Below, in pieces: positions 17,010 to 25,921 of a stretch of 64,000 bases of DNA. The stretch spans positions 124,001 to 188,000 of the forward strand of contig NZ_NWTG01000002.1 in assembly GCF_002532045.1 (NCBI RefSeq), in the 5' to 3' direction. The position numbers and the translations under genes are program-made. Within the stretch, counting starts at the first letter, position 1; every line of letters begins with the position of its first letter. Below the pieces are notes generated by a model. The model searched no databases. It saw only the letters and a list, made by a program, of their open reading frames with translations, and was not told the DNA's origin. This DNA is from Bradyrhizobium sp. C9. GTDB taxonomy: Bacteria; Pseudomonadota; Alphaproteobacteria; Rhizobiales; Xanthobacteraceae.

Positions 17010-18518
17010 TTGTGGGTTTTTGACGTGATTGAACGCGCTGGACGGCGTGAAGATGGAACTGGCCGCCGGCTTTCGGCTGCGCCGGCGCTCGTCTGCGCGG
17101 CCCTAACGCTGTCGGCCTGCGGCAATGTCGGGCGATTCGAACAAGTCGCGCCGACCGCGGCGGCAGCGCCGGTGAAGCCGAACCGGGTGGTACAGCAGAC
17201 GCCGAACAGCGAGCGCGAGCACGAGCGCATCCTGTCGTCCTATGGCGGCGCCTATGACGACCCGAGGCTCGAGGCCCTGATCGGCAAGACCGTCGACCGG
17301 CTGGTCGCCGCGTCCGAGCGGCCCGACCAGGCCTACAAAGTCACGATCCTCAATTCCGGCGCGGTGAACGCCTTCGCGCTGCCGACCGGTCAGCTCTATG
17401 TCACGCGCGGCCTCATTGCGCTCGCCAGCGACACTTCCGAGCTTTCCTCGGTGCTGAGCCACGAAATGGCGCATGTGCTGGCCAAGCATGCCGCAATGCG
17501 CGAGGACCAGGCGCGCCAGGCGGCGGTGGTGACGCGCGTCGTCACCGACATGAGCACCGACCCCGATCTCACGGCGCTGGCGCTCGCCAAGACCAAGCTG
17601 ACGATGGCGAGCTTCTCGCGGCAGCAGGAATTCGAGGCCGACGGCATCGGCGTCGGAATCGCGGCGCGCGCGCATTTCGATCCCTACGGTGCGGCACGCT
17701 TCCTGACCGCGATGGAGCGCAATGCCGCGCTCAAGATCGGCAAGACCGCGCTCGATCCGCGGGCGCAGGATTTCACCTCGTCGCATCCGGCAACGCCGGA
17801 GCGCATCTCCAACGCGCAGACCACTGCGCGGCAATACTCATCGCCCGAGAGCAACGAGCGCGACCGCGAAACCTATCTCGCCGCGATCGACAACATCGTC
17901 TATGGCGAAGATCCCAGCGAAGGCTTCGTGCGCGGCCGCCGCTTCCTGCATCCCAAGCTCGGCTTCACCTTTACCGCGCCGGAGAATTTCACGCTCGACA
18001 ACACCGCGCAGGCGGTGATCGGCGTGCGCGAGGGCGGCAGCCAGGCGATGCGCTTCGACGTGGTGCGGGTGCCGGCCGAGCAGTCGCTCGGCGACTATCT
18101 GAATTCCGGCTGGATGGAGGGCGTCGAGAAATCCTCGACCGAGGACCTCAACATCAACGGCTTTCCGGCGGCATCGGCCACCGCCCATGGCGACCAGTGG
18201 CAGTTCAAGGTCTATGCGCTGCGCTTCGGCAGCGACGTCTACCGCTTCATCTTCGCCGCCAAGCAGAAATCCACCGAGAGCGAGCGCAACGCGCGCGAGA
18301 CCGTCAATTCGTTCCGCCGCCTGACGCTTGACGAGATCCAGGCCGCGCGGCCGCTGCGCATCAAGGTCATCAACGTGCAGCCCGGCGACACCGTGGAATC
18401 GCTGTCGCATCGCATGGCCGGCGTCGATCACCCGGCCGAGCGCTTCCGCGTGCTCAACGGCCTCGACGCCCACGCCCAGGTGAAGCCGCGCGACCGCGTC
18501 AAGATCGTGGTGGATTGA
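17010..18518 (+). CDS. M48 family metalloprotease, lipoprotein with C-terminal LysM-like region
   Basis: A 502-residue zinc metallopeptidase. Counting from TTG at 17010, the lipobox LSAC puts the lipidated Cys at residue 37; a GTG at 17025 is an alternative start. The catalytic motif HEMAH is at residues 151-155, and the third zinc ligand lies in QQEFEADGIGVGIA, as in BepA/Oma1-type peptidases. The C-terminus has VQPGDTVESLSHRMAG followed by FRVLNGLDAHAQV, resembling a LysM or peptidoglycan-binding repeat. The family performs envelope quality control, degrading or helping to fold outer-membrane proteins. It follows the SNase-fold gene at 39 bases and is probably co-transcribed. Confidence 0.92.
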   Translation: MWVFDVIERAGRREDGTGRRLSAAPALVCAALTLSACGNVGRFEQVAPTAAAAPVKPNRVVQQTPNSEREHERILSSYGGAYDDPRLEALIGKTVDRLVAASERPDQAYKVTILNSGAVNAFALPTGQLYVTRGLIALASDTSELSSVLSHEMAHVLAKHAAMREDQARQAAVVTRVVTDMSTDPDLTALALAKTKLTMASFSRQQEFEADGIGVGIAARAHFDPYGAARFLTAMERNAALKIGKTALDPRAQDFTSSHPATPERISNAQTTARQYSSPESNERDRETYLAAIDNIVYGEDPSEGFVRGRRFLHPKLGFTFTAPENFTLDNTAQAVIGVREGGSQAMRFDVVRVPAEQSLGDYLNSGWMEGVEKSSTEDLNINGFPAASATAHGDQWQFKVYALRFGSDVYRFIFAAKQKSTESERNARETVNSFRRLTLDEIQAARPLRIKVINVQPGDTVESLSHRMAGVDHPAERFRVLNGLDAHAQVKPRDRVKIVVD

Positions 18519-18553
18519 GGCTGCGAAGCGTCGCGCTCGCGTCTCGCTACCAC

Positions 18554-18679
18554 CGTCGTCCCGGCGAAGGCCGGGACCCATAACCACTGTCATTCATTGT
18601 TGGAAGAAGCTGGGGCCACAGCGCGCTCGAACAACGCAGCCCTGCGGTTATGGGTCTCGGCCTTCGCCGGGACGACGGG
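18554..18679. repeat. Interspersed palindromic repeat, family B, copy 2
   Basis: The left arm CGTCGTCCCGGCGAAGGCCG-GGACCCATAACC pairs with the right arm GGTTATGGGTCTCGGCCTTCG-CCGGGACGACG, forming a nearly complete long hairpin. It lies between the convergent M48 protease and cytochrome c genes. Copy 3 at 40875-40997 is very close in sequence, including the inner AAGCTGGGGCC. Confidence 0.9.
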
Positions 18680-18709
18680 TGGAGAGTTTGGTGCGATTGC
18701 AGTTAGCCC

Positions 18710-19111
18710 CTACTTCGCCTTCTCCTTGAGGAAGGCGATGATGTCGGCGCGATCCTTCGGATCCTGGACCTCGTAGAACATCTTGGTGCCGGGAACCATC
18801 GCGTCCGGACCGGTGAGCCATTTGTCGAGATTGGCCTCCGTCCACACGATCTTCGAGTTCTTCAACGCCGGCGAGTAATTGTAGCCCGCGACCGAGCCGG
18901 CAAGGCGGCCCACGACCCCCTTGTGCATCGGACCGACGTCGTTCTTCTCGATCGAATGGCAATCGCCGCAGCCCTGGTACAGCGTGGCCCCGCGTGACGC
19001 ATCGCCCGCCGCACGGGCGCTGTTCAGCGCGAGCAGGATCGCGATGGCCGCCATCGCGGCGATCTTGGCGTGCCGCGGCGCCAGCGCGCCTGCGATCGAA
19101 CGAATGGTCAT
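18710..19111 (-). CDS. Class I cytochrome c, periplasmic
   Basis: A 133-residue c-type cytochrome. A signal segment (HAKIAAMAAIAILLALNSARA) precedes the mature start AGDASRGATLYQ. The heme-binding motif is CGDCH. The likely axial Met lies in VPGTKMFYEV, and the C-terminal helix is DIIAFLKEKAK, as in mitochondrial-type c2/c550 cytochromes. It is a soluble electron carrier, probably delivering electrons to a terminal oxidase. ATG at 19111 puts the signal peptide at the correct distance. It stands alone on the minus strand. It is not an obvious partner of the quinol oxidase at 21726, which does not use cytochrome c. Confidence 0.93.
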   Translation of the reverse strand: MTIRSIAGALAPRHAKIAAMAAIAILLALNSARAAGDASRGATLYQGCGDCHSIEKNDVGPMHKGVVGRLAGSVAGYNYSPALKNSKIVWTEANLDKWLTGPDAMVPGTKMFYEVQDPKDRADIIAFLKEKAK

Positions 19112-19330
19112 TCCGGGGGTCTCCTGTTTGCCACCACAACAGGAGCAGCCGGGCCGCCATTCTATTCCCCGAAATTTCGCCCGGCCGCTGGACACCGGCC
19201 GCATCGATCGCCGAGAATGGCGCTTGTTGTCGAAGTTTTTTTGCCGCCGACGAGGAATATCCGCGTCATCAGCCGATCACTATCCTAGCTGCCACCTCCG
19301 CAGCGGCGCCGGGTTTTTGGAGCATCCCCA

Positions 19331-20140
19331 GTGTTTCACAATCGGTTCGGCGCCGTCGCTCGACTTGCCGAACTCGGGTGCGTGCTTGCTGCGTTCACCC
19401 TCGCAGCAGCCACCGCCGCGCGCGCGGACGGTTGTCCCAAGCCGAGCGACGAAATTGCGACCGACCGGCCCGACGTCACCAATTCGAGTATCGTCGTGCC
19501 GGTCGGGAGCCTGCAAAGCGAGAACGGCATCAACCTCACCGGCCGCGACAGTGGCCGCAGCATCGACGGCAGCAACAGCCGCTGGCGGCTCGGCATCGCG
19601 CCCTGCCTCGAGGTCCTGATCGATCTGCCGAGCTATACCGGCACGATGAAATCGCCGGGTGCGTCGGGCTTTTCCGACGTCGCGCCGGGGATCAAATGGC
19701 AAATCAGCCCGGTGCCAGGAAAGATCGACCTCTCGATCACCGCGGGCGTCGCGCTGCCGACCGGCGCGACCGCCATCGCCGGACGCGGCGCGCAGCCCTA
19801 CATCCAACTGCCATGGTCATGGGAGCTGCATGACGGCTGGGGCGTCAGCGGCATGTTCACGGAATTCTTCCGCCCCGCCGAGCTCACCAGCCAGCACATG
19901 TCGGAGGCGACCTTCGTGATCGAGAAGAAATTGACCGAGCGGATCAGCGTTTTCACCGAATATGTCGGCGACTATCCCGACGGCGCGCGGCCGATCCAGC
20001 TGATCAACTCGGGCGGCATGTACCGGATCACGCCGACCCAGCAGCTCGATCTCCACGTCGCGTTCGGGCTCAACCGCAACTCGCCGAACTACATCGTCGG
20101 TCTCGGCTATTCGTTCCGCGTCGACGGGCTGTTCCGGTAA
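19331..20140 (+). CDS. Outer-membrane transporter-like protein (phenol-degradation MetA-like family)
   Basis: A 269-residue exported protein with signal ELGCVLAAFTLAAATAARA. The mature part opens DEIATDRPDVTNSSIVVPVG and ends with strands such as QLDLHVAFGLNRNSPNYIVG and LGYSFRV. The alternating aromatic strands and the DRPD opening match the putative transporter/MetA-pathway outer-membrane family, predicted beta barrels of unclear substrate. Start GTG at 19331 fits the signal peptide. It is a monocistronic unit ending at a family-D palindrome and facing an MFS gene. No function can be assigned beyond likely outer-membrane location. Confidence 0.75.
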   Translation: MFHNRFGAVARLAELGCVLAAFTLAAATAARADGCPKPSDEIATDRPDVTNSSIVVPVGSLQSENGINLTGRDSGRSIDGSNSRWRLGIAPCLEVLIDLPSYTGTMKSPGASGFSDVAPGIKWQISPVPGKIDLSITAGVALPTGATAIAGRGAQPYIQLPWSWELHDGWGVSGMFTEFFRPAELTSQHMSEATFVIEKKLTERISVFTEYVGDYPDGARPIQLINSGGMYRITPTQQLDLHVAFGLNRNSPNYIVGLGYSFRVDGLFR

Positions 20141-20150
20141 GCGAAGCTCT

Positions 20151-20184
20151 GTAGCCCGGATTCGCTTCGCTGCATCCGGGCTAC
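20151..20184. repeat. Interspersed palindromic repeat, family D, copy 1 (complete)
   Basis: Perfect 11-bp arms GTAGCCCGGAT and ATCCGGGCTAC surround TCGCTTCGCTGC. It lies 10 bases after the transporter-like gene and 6 bases before the end of the convergent MFS gene, so it could serve as a bidirectional 3' hairpin. A truncated copy is at 28831-28861. Confidence 0.9.
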
Positions 20185-20189
20185 AGGAT

Positions 20190-21500
20190 CTAATTGACTT
20201 CGGCCTCGCGCAATCCGCTCAGCCACAGCGCGAGCAACGTCCACACCGCGCCCGACAACAGATACGCGCCGGCCGAGATCAGGCCGAAATGCGTCGCCAG
20301 CAGCAGCGCGGCGAGCGGCGCAAAGCCGGCGCCGAACAGCCAGGCGAAATCCGAGGTCAGCGCCGAGGCGGTGTAGCGATAGGTCCGCGCGAAATTCGAG
20401 GCGATTGCGCCGGACGACTGGCCGAACGACAGCCCAAGCAGCACGAAGCCAAGCACCATGTAGATCGTCTCGCCAAGCGCCCCGGCGTCGAGCAGCTGCG
20501 GGGCAAAGCCGCTATAGACCGCGATCGCGACCGCAGACCCCAGCAGCAGCGGCTTGCGGCCGACGCGGTCGGCGATCATGCCGGAGGCGATGATCGCGAC
20601 GACCCCGACCATGGCGCCGATCATCTCGATGATCAGGAAGCGCACCGGGCTTTCCTTGGTGAACAGGAACACCCAGGACAGCGGAAACACCGTGACCATG
20701 TGGAACAGCGCAAAGCTCACCAGCGGCGCGAAGGCGCCGAGCAGGATGTTGCGGCCTTCCTGCGCCACCGTCTCGCCGACCCGCGCCGGCTCGAGGTCGC
20801 GGCTTTCGAACAGCTCGGAATATTCGTCCGTCGCCACCATGCGCAGCCGCGCGAACAGCGCCACCACGTTGATGGCGAAGGCGACGAAGAACGGATAGCG
20901 CCAGCCCCAATCGAAGAAATCATCCGCCGAGAGGTTGCCGGCGAAGAACGCGAACAGTGCGCTCGCCACGATCAGCCCGAGCGGCGCGCCGAGCTGCGGC
21001 ACCATCGCATACCAGCCGCGGCGATTGACCGGCGAATTCATCGCGAGCAGCGAGGCGAGGCCGTCCCAGGCGCCGCCCCAGGCGATGCCCTGCAGCACGC
21101 GCGCGGCGGCCAGCAGCCAGATCGCCGCCGCGCCGATCGTGTCGTAGCCGGGCAGGAACGCGAGCGCGACCGTGGCGGTGCCGAGCAGGAACAGCGCGAT
21201 GACCAGCTTGGCGCCCTTGCCGTGACGGCGGTCGACCGCCATGAAGATGACGGTGCCGAGCGGCCGCGCGGCGAAGGCCAGCGCGAAGATGCCGAATGAA
21301 TAGAGTGTGCCGGTCAGCTCGTTGACGAACGGGAACACCAGCTTCGGGAAAACGATCACCGAGGCGATCGCGTACACGAAGAAGTCGAAGAACTCCGACG
21401 TGCGCCCGATGATGACGCCGATGGCGATTTCACCAGGTTTCGCCTGCCCGTGACCTGATGCCGTCGGGGTGCCGTGAGCCATTGCTGGGGCCTGTGCCAT
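20190..21500 (-). CDS. MFS transporter, metabolite:H+ symporter (MHS)-like
   Basis: About 436 residues with some 12 hydrophobic segments. The first helices carry GRTSEFFDFFVYAIASVIVF and FGIFALAFAARPLG, and the loop after helix 2-3 holds FMAVDRRHGKGAK. These fit the metabolite:H+ symporter branch (ProP, KgtP, ShiA-like) that imports organic acids or osmolytes. ATG at 21500 is chosen because residues before it would come from repeat E1 (21521-21569), an intergenic element. It is divergent from cyoA, and the 23-bp palindrome at 21642-21664 lies between them. Substrate unknown. Confidence 0.9.
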   Translation of the reverse strand: MAQAPAMAHGTPTASGHGQAKPGEIAIGVIIGRTSEFFDFFVYAIASVIVFPKLVFPFVNELTGTLYSFGIFALAFAARPLGTVIFMAVDRRHGKGAKLVIALFLLGTATVALAFLPGYDTIGAAAIWLLAAARVLQGIAWGGAWDGLASLLAMNSPVNRRGWYAMVPQLGAPLGLIVASALFAFFAGNLSADDFFDWGWRYPFFVAFAINVVALFARLRMVATDEYSELFESRDLEPARVGETVAQEGRNILLGAFAPLVSFALFHMVTVFPLSWVFLFTKESPVRFLIIEMIGAMVGVVAIIASGMIADRVGRKPLLLGSAVAIAVYSGFAPQLLDAGALGETIYMVLGFVLLGLSFGQSSGAIASNFARTYRYTASALTSDFAWLFGAGFAPLAALLLATHFGLISAGAYLLSGAVWTLLALWLSGLREAEVN

Positions 21501-21520
21501 CGCCGGAGAACCGTCCTTTG

Positions 21521-21569
21521 GAGCATGATCCGGAAAAGTGGAAACCGGTTTTCCGAACCGATCATGCTC
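21521..21569. repeat. Interspersed palindromic repeat, family E, copy 1
   Basis: Perfect terminal arms GAGCATGATC and GATCATGCTC enclose CGGAAAAGTGGAAACCGGTTTTCCGAAC-like sequence with a second internal hairpin (GGAAA..TTTCC). Copy 2 is at 32011-32083. It lies 20 bases upstream of the MFS start, between the gene and its promoter. Confidence 0.9.
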
Positions 21570-21641
21570 AAACCACATGAGGCCGCGGGCAGCTTCGCCA
21601 CGCGGTCCACCTCACCTTCTGACGGCCTATCCCGCAGTGCA

Positions 21642-21664
21642 ACATTGGACAAATTGTCCAATGT
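21642..21664. promoter_or_regulatory. Perfect 23-bp palindrome, probable operator
   Basis: ACATTGGACAA, a single central A, then TTGTCCAATGT: eleven paired bases on each side with no mismatch. It lies 61 bases upstream of the cyoA start and 141 bases upstream of the divergent MFS start, in an otherwise AT-richer gap. The size and symmetry fit a dimeric repressor or activator. I do not recognise it as an FNR, FixK or RegA site. Confidence 0.75.
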
Positions 21665-21725
21665 CAACTTTGCTGCATCGCAGCTACCCCTTGGCGGAAC
21701 TCATAAAATTCAAGTGGGGTGAGCC

Positions 21726-22892
21726 GTGCGCGCCTTGAAATTATTGGCCTTATTGCCGTTCGCGGCGCTCCTTGGCGGGTGCGATTTCGTCGTCCTGGCC
21801 CCTGCCGGCGACGTCGCCGTGCAGCAGCGCGACCTCGTCGTGATCTCCACCATCCTGATGCTGATCATCGTGCTTCCGGTGATGGCGCTGACCGTGTTCT
21901 TCGCCTGGCGCTACCGCCAGTCCAACACCGCGGCTCCCTACGAGCCCGAGTGGGATCACTCCACCCAGCTCGAGCTCGTGATCTGGTCGGCGCCGCTTCT
22001 GATCATCATCTGCCTCGGCGCGCTGACCTGGATGGGCACGCATCTGCTCGATCCCTACCGCTCGCTCGGCCGCATCGCCGCCGACAAGCCGATCCAGAGC
22101 AAGGACGCCCCGCTCAATGTCGAGGTGGTCGCGCTCGACTGGAAGTGGCTGTTCATCTACCCGGACTACGGCGTCGCCGCCGTCAACGAGCTCGCTGCAC
22201 CCATCGACCGCCCGATCCGCTTCCGCATCACGGCGTCTTCTGTGATGAACTCGTTCTACATCCCCGCGCTGGCCGGCCAGATCTACGCCATGCCCGGCAT
22301 GGAGACCAAGCTGCACGCGGTCGCCAACAAGGAGGGCACCTATCGCGGCTTCTCCGCCAATTACAGCGGCGCCGGCTTCTCCGGCATGCACTTCGAGTTC
22401 AAGAGCCTCTCGGGCGCCGATTTCGACAAGTGGATCGGCACTGCCAGGGCCAGCGGCAACATGCTCGGCCGCACCGACTATCTGCAGCTCGAGCGTCCGA
22501 GCCAGAACGATCCGGTGCGGCTCTATCGCTCGGTCGACCGCGATCTCTACAAGGCGATCCTCAACATGTGCGTCGAGCCCGGCAAGATGTGCATGAGCGA
22601 GATGATGGCGATCGACGCCAAGGGCGGCCTCGGCCGCGAAGGCCTCAACAACACGCTGCCGCTCACCTACGACAAATACGCCCGCCGCGGCGCGCCGCTG
22701 GGCACTGAGCCGACCTTCGTCGCCGGCATCTGCTCGATGGACGAGATCAAGGACGCGCCGTCACGTGACGTTCTCGCGCCGCTCGACCTGACGCCGCTGC
22801 GTGGCGTCGGGCTGCAGCGCCCGCCGTTCTCTCCCGCCCATCCGTCATCGACATCCTTGCTGCTCGGCCAGCGTCCGAAATCAGACTCCTGA
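21726..22892 (+). CDS. cyoA: Cytochrome o ubiquinol oxidase subunit II
   Basis: A 388-residue subunit II of the bo3-type quinol oxidase. The N-terminus is a lipoprotein signal with lipobox LGGC (Cys19), followed by two transmembrane helices ([21 protein letters not shown] and a second around [19 protein letters not shown]). The periplasmic cupredoxin domain follows ([41 protein letters not shown]). As in quinol oxidases, the cytochrome c-type CuA ligand cluster is absent. It is longer than E. coli CyoA because of a C-terminal tail after about residue 310. Start GTG at 21726 has GGGGTGAG upstream. First gene of a seven-gene coupled operon. Confidence 0.95.
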   Translation: MRALKLLALLPFAALLGGCDFVVLAPAGDVAVQQRDLVVISTILMLIIVLPVMALTVFFAWRYRQSNTAAPYEPEWDHSTQLELVIWSAPLLIIICLGALTWMGTHLLDPYRSLGRIAADKPIQSKDAPLNVEVVALDWKWLFIYPDYGVAAVNELAAPIDRPIRFRITASSVMNSFYIPALAGQIYAMPGMETKLHAVANKEGTYRGFSANYSGAGFSGMHFEFKSLSGADFDKWIGTARASGNMLGRTDYLQLERPSQNDPVRLYRSVDRDLYKAILNMCVEPGKMCMSEMMAIDAKGGLGREGLNNTLPLTYDKYARRGAPLGTEPTFVAGICSMDEIKDAPSRDVLAPLDLTPLRGVGLQRPPFSPAHPSSTSLLLGQRPKSDS

Positions 22893-22902
22893 GGAGCGCC
22901 GC

Positions 22903-24906
22903 ATGAATCCCGATCTCATCAAGATGATCTTCGGCCGCCTCAATCTGGACGCGCTGCCGCTGCACGAGCCGATCCTGGTCGGCACTTTCGCGGTGGTCGC
23001 GACCGGCGGGCTCGCGCTGTTCGCGATCGTCACCTACTTCCGGCTCTGGACCTATCTGTGGCGCGAGTGGTTCACCACCGTCGACCACAAGCGCATCGGC
23101 ATCATGTACATGATCCTCGGCATCGTGATGCTGCTGCGCGGCTTCGCGGACGCGCTGATGATGCGCCTGCAGCAGGCGATCGCCTTCAACGGTTCCGACG
23201 GCTATCTCCCGGCCCATCACTACGACCAGGTCTTCACCGCCCACGGCGTGATCATGATCTTCTTCGTGGCGATGCCGCTGGTCACCGGCCTGATGAACTA
23301 CGTGGTGCCGCTGCAGATCGGCGCCCGCGACGTCTCCTTCCCCTTCCTCAACAATTTCAGCTTCTGGATGACGGTTGGCGGCGCCGTGCTGGTGATGATG
23401 TCGCTGTTCGTCGGCGAATTCGCCCGCACCGGCTGGCTCGCCTACCCGCCGCTGTCCAACATCGGCTACAGTCCAGACGTCGGCGTCGACTATTACATAT
23501 GGGGACTACAGGTGGCCGGCGTCGGCACGACGCTATCGGGCATCAATTTGGTCTGCACCATCGTCAAGCTGCGCGCGCCGGGCATGACGATGATGAAGAT
23601 GCCGGTGTTCACCTGGACCTCGCTCTGCACCAACGTCCTGATCGTCGCCTCCTTCCCGGTCCTGACCGCGGTGCTGGCGCTGCTGTCGCTCGACCGTTAC
23701 GTCGGCACCAACTTCTTCACGAACGACTTCGGCGGCAACCCGATGATGTACGTGAACCTGATCTGGATCTGGGGCCACCCCGAGGTCTACATCCTGGTGC
23801 TGCCGGCGTTCGGCATCTTCTCGGAGGTGACCGCGACGTTCTCGGGCAAGCGGCTGTTCGGCTACACCTCGATGGTCTACGCCACCGTCGTCATCACCAT
23901 CCTGTCCTACCTGGTCTGGCTGCATCACTTCTTCACGATGGGTTCCGGCGCCAGCGTCAACTCGTTCTTCGGCATCACCACCATGATCATCTCGATCCCG
24001 ACGGGCGCGAAGATGTTCAACTGGCTGTTCACGATGTATCGCGGCCGCATCCGCTTCGAGCTGCCGATGATGTGGACGGTGGCGTTCATGCTGACCTTCG
24101 TGATCGGCGGCATGACCGGCGTCTTGCTCGCGGTGCCACCGGCCGATTTCGTGCTGCACAACAGCCTGTTCCTGATCGCGCATTTCCACAACGTGATCAT
24201 CGGCGGCGTGCTGTTCGGCCTGTTCGCCGGCATCAACTACTGGTTCCCGAAGGCGTTCGGCTTCAAGCTCGATCCGTTCTGGGGCAAGCTGTCGTTCTGG
24301 TTCTGGGTCTCGGGCTTCTACTTCGCCTTCATGCCGCTCTACGTGCTCGGGCTGATGGGCGTGACCCGCCGGCTCCGCGTGTTCGACGATCCCAGCTTGC
24401 AGATCTGGTTCGTCATCGCGGCCTTCGGCGCCTTCCTGATCCTGCTCGGCATCGGCGCGATGCTGGTGCAGTTCGCGGTGAGCATCCTGCGCCGCGAGCA
24501 GCTGAAGGACACCACCGGCGATCCCTGGGATGCTCGCACCCTGGAATGGGCGACCTCCTCGCCGCCGCCGGACTACAACTTCGCCTTCACGCCCGTTGTC
24601 TATGACAACGACGCCTGGTGGGACATGAAGCGCCGCGGCTACAGGCGGCCGCTGACCGGCTTCAAGCCGATCCACATGCCCTCCAACACCGGCACCGGAA
24701 TCATCCTCGCCGGCTTCGCGACGGTGATGGGATTCGCCCTGATCTGGTACATCTGGTGGCTTGCCGCCGTCAGCTTCGTTGCGCTGCTCGCGGTCGCGAT
24801 CGGCCATACCTTCAACTATCACCGCGACTTCCACATCCCGGCGGATGAGGTGGTGCGGACCGAAGATACGCGGACGCGCGTTCTCGCCGCGGGAGCCCAG
24901 ACATGA
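22903..24906 (+). CDS. cyoB: Cytochrome o ubiquinol oxidase subunit I
   Basis: The 667-residue catalytic subunit of the proton-pumping quinol oxidase. Arg79, Asp83, His106 and Gln109 correspond to the E. coli ubiquinone-site residues Arg71, Asp75, His98 and Gln101, and His114 is a low-spin heme ligand. [13 protein letters not shown] carries the D-channel Asp. [15 protein letters not shown] holds the CuB His, the pump Glu and the cross-linked Tyr; [10 protein letters not shown] holds the two other CuB histidines; [10 protein letters not shown] holds the remaining heme ligands. All key residues are present, so the enzyme should be active. Start ATG at 22903 has GAGGAG upstream. It overlaps cyoC by ATGA. 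Confidence 0.97.
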   Translation: MNPDLIKMIFGRLNLDALPLHEPILVGTFAVVATGGLALFAIVTYFRLWTYLWREWFTTVDHKRIGIMYMILGIVMLLRGFADALMMRLQQAIAFNGSDGYLPAHHYDQVFTAHGVIMIFFVAMPLVTGLMNYVVPLQIGARDVSFPFLNNFSFWMTVGGAVLVMMSLFVGEFARTGWLAYPPLSNIGYSPDVGVDYYIWGLQVAGVGTTLSGINLVCTIVKLRAPGMTMMKMPVFTWTSLCTNVLIVASFPVLTAVLALLSLDRYVGTNFFTNDFGGNPMMYVNLIWIWGHPEVYILVLPAFGIFSEVTATFSGKRLFGYTSMVYATVVITILSYLVWLHHFFTMGSGASVNSFFGITTMIISIPTGAKMFNWLFTMYRGRIRFELPMMWTVAFMLTFVIGGMTGVLLAVPPADFVLHNSLFLIAHFHNVIIGGVLFGLFAGINYWFPKAFGFKLDPFWGKLSFWFWVSGFYFAFMPLYVLGLMGVTRRLRVFDDPSLQIWFVIAAFGAFLILLGIGAMLVQFAVSILRREQLKDTTGDPWDARTLEWATSSPPPDYNFAFTPVVYDNDAWWDMKRRGYRRPLTGFKPIHMPSNTGTGIILAGFATVMGFALIWYIWWLAAVSFVALLAVAIGHTFNYHRDFHIPADEVVRTEDTRTRVLAAGAQT

Positions 24907-25532
24907 GCGTAGCAACGATTTCCACTCAGGACTCCGAGCCGGTCTTCCACGTCATCGACGAGCACGCGCATCCGGAAGGCGCCAGCACCATGCTGGGCTT
25001 CTGGATCTACCTGATGAGCGACTGCCTCATCTTCGCGATGCTGTTCGCGACCTATGGCGTGCTCGGCGGCAACTACGCCGCCGGCCCGGCGCCGAAGGAC
25101 CTGTTCGACCTCAAGCTGGTCGCGCTCAACACCACGATGCTGCTGCTCTCCTCGATCACCTATGGCTTCGCCATGCTGACGATGGAGAAGTCGAAGATCG
25201 GCCAGACGCAGCTCTGGCTCGCGATCACCGGGCTGTTCGGCCTCGCCTTCCTCGGCATCGAGCTCACCGAATTCGCCCACATGATCCATGAGGGCGCCAC
25301 GCCGCAGCGCAGCGCCTTCCTGTCGTCGTTCTTCACGCTGGTCGGCACCCACGGCCTGCACGTCACCTTCGGCCTGGTCTGGCTGGTGACGCTGATGGTG
25401 CAGACCGCGCGCTTCGGCCTCACCGAAGCCAACCGGCGCCGGCTGATGTGCCTCTCGATGTTCTGGCACTTCCTCGACGTGGTCTGGATCGGCGTCTTCA
25501 CCTTCGTCTACCTCCTGGGAATGCTGCGATGA
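24903..25532 (+). CDS. cyoC: Cytochrome o ubiquinol oxidase subunit III
   Basis: 209 residues, matching the usual CyoC length, with five transmembrane segments. Signatures include [20 protein letters not shown], the helix after [21 protein letters not shown], and [19 protein letters not shown] at the C-terminus. It stabilises subunit I and the copper site. Its ATG overlaps the cyoB stop (ATGA) and its own stop overlaps the cyoD start, so translation of the subunits is coupled. Confidence 0.96.
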   Translation: MSVATISTQDSEPVFHVIDEHAHPEGASTMLGFWIYLMSDCLIFAMLFATYGVLGGNYAAGPAPKDLFDLKLVALNTTMLLLSSITYGFAMLTMEKSKIGQTQLWLAITGLFGLAFLGIELTEFAHMIHEGATPQRSAFLSSFFTLVGTHGLHVTFGLVWLVTLMVQTARFGLTEANRRRLMCLSMFWHFLDVVWIGVFTFVYLLGMLR

Positions 25533-25921
25533 CAACAGAAGCCCGCACTCTCGAAGCCAATGCCGGCGGTCACGGCCATGATGACCACGGCGGCGCTGCC
25601 CACGGTTCGCTGAAGAGCTATCTGATCGGTTTCGGCCTCTCCGTCGTCCTCACCGCGGTGCCGTTCTGGCTGGTGATGACCGGGACGATCGCCGACAAGC
25701 AGGTCACCGCGCTGATCGTGCTGGTGCTCGCCGCGGTGCAGATCGTCGTGCACATGATCTACTTCCTGCACATGAATACCCGGTCCGAGAACGGCTGGAC
25801 CATGATGGCGATGATCTTCACCGTGATCATGGTGGTGATCGCGCTGACCGGATCGCTCTGGGTCATGCATCATCTCAACGTCAACATGATGCCGATCCAC
25901 GACATGAGCCAGATGCCGTGA
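25529..25921 (+). CDS. cyoD: Cytochrome o ubiquinol oxidase subunit IV
   Basis: 130 residues with three transmembrane helices. A His-rich cytoplasmic start (GGHGHDDHGGAAHG) precedes SYLIGFGLSVVLTAVPFWLV, then VQIVVHMIYFLHM, the family signature, and a last helix MIFTVIMVVIALTGSLWVM. It assists assembly of the CuB site in subunit I. Start ATG at 25529 overlaps the cyoC stop. The stop TGA (25919-25921) overlaps a GTG start for surf1. Confidence 0.95.
   Translation: MTTEARTLEANAGGHGHDDHGGAAHGSLKSYLIGFGLSVVLTAVPFWLVMTGTIADKQVTALIVLVLAAVQIVVHMIYFLHMNTRSENGWTMMAMIFTVIMVVIALTGSLWVMHHLNVNMMPIHDMSQMP

Noticed and set aside
21500..21578. Longer N-terminus for the MFS gene starting at 21578
   Set aside because: The added residues would be encoded by repeat E1, and the family N-terminus fits ATG 21500.
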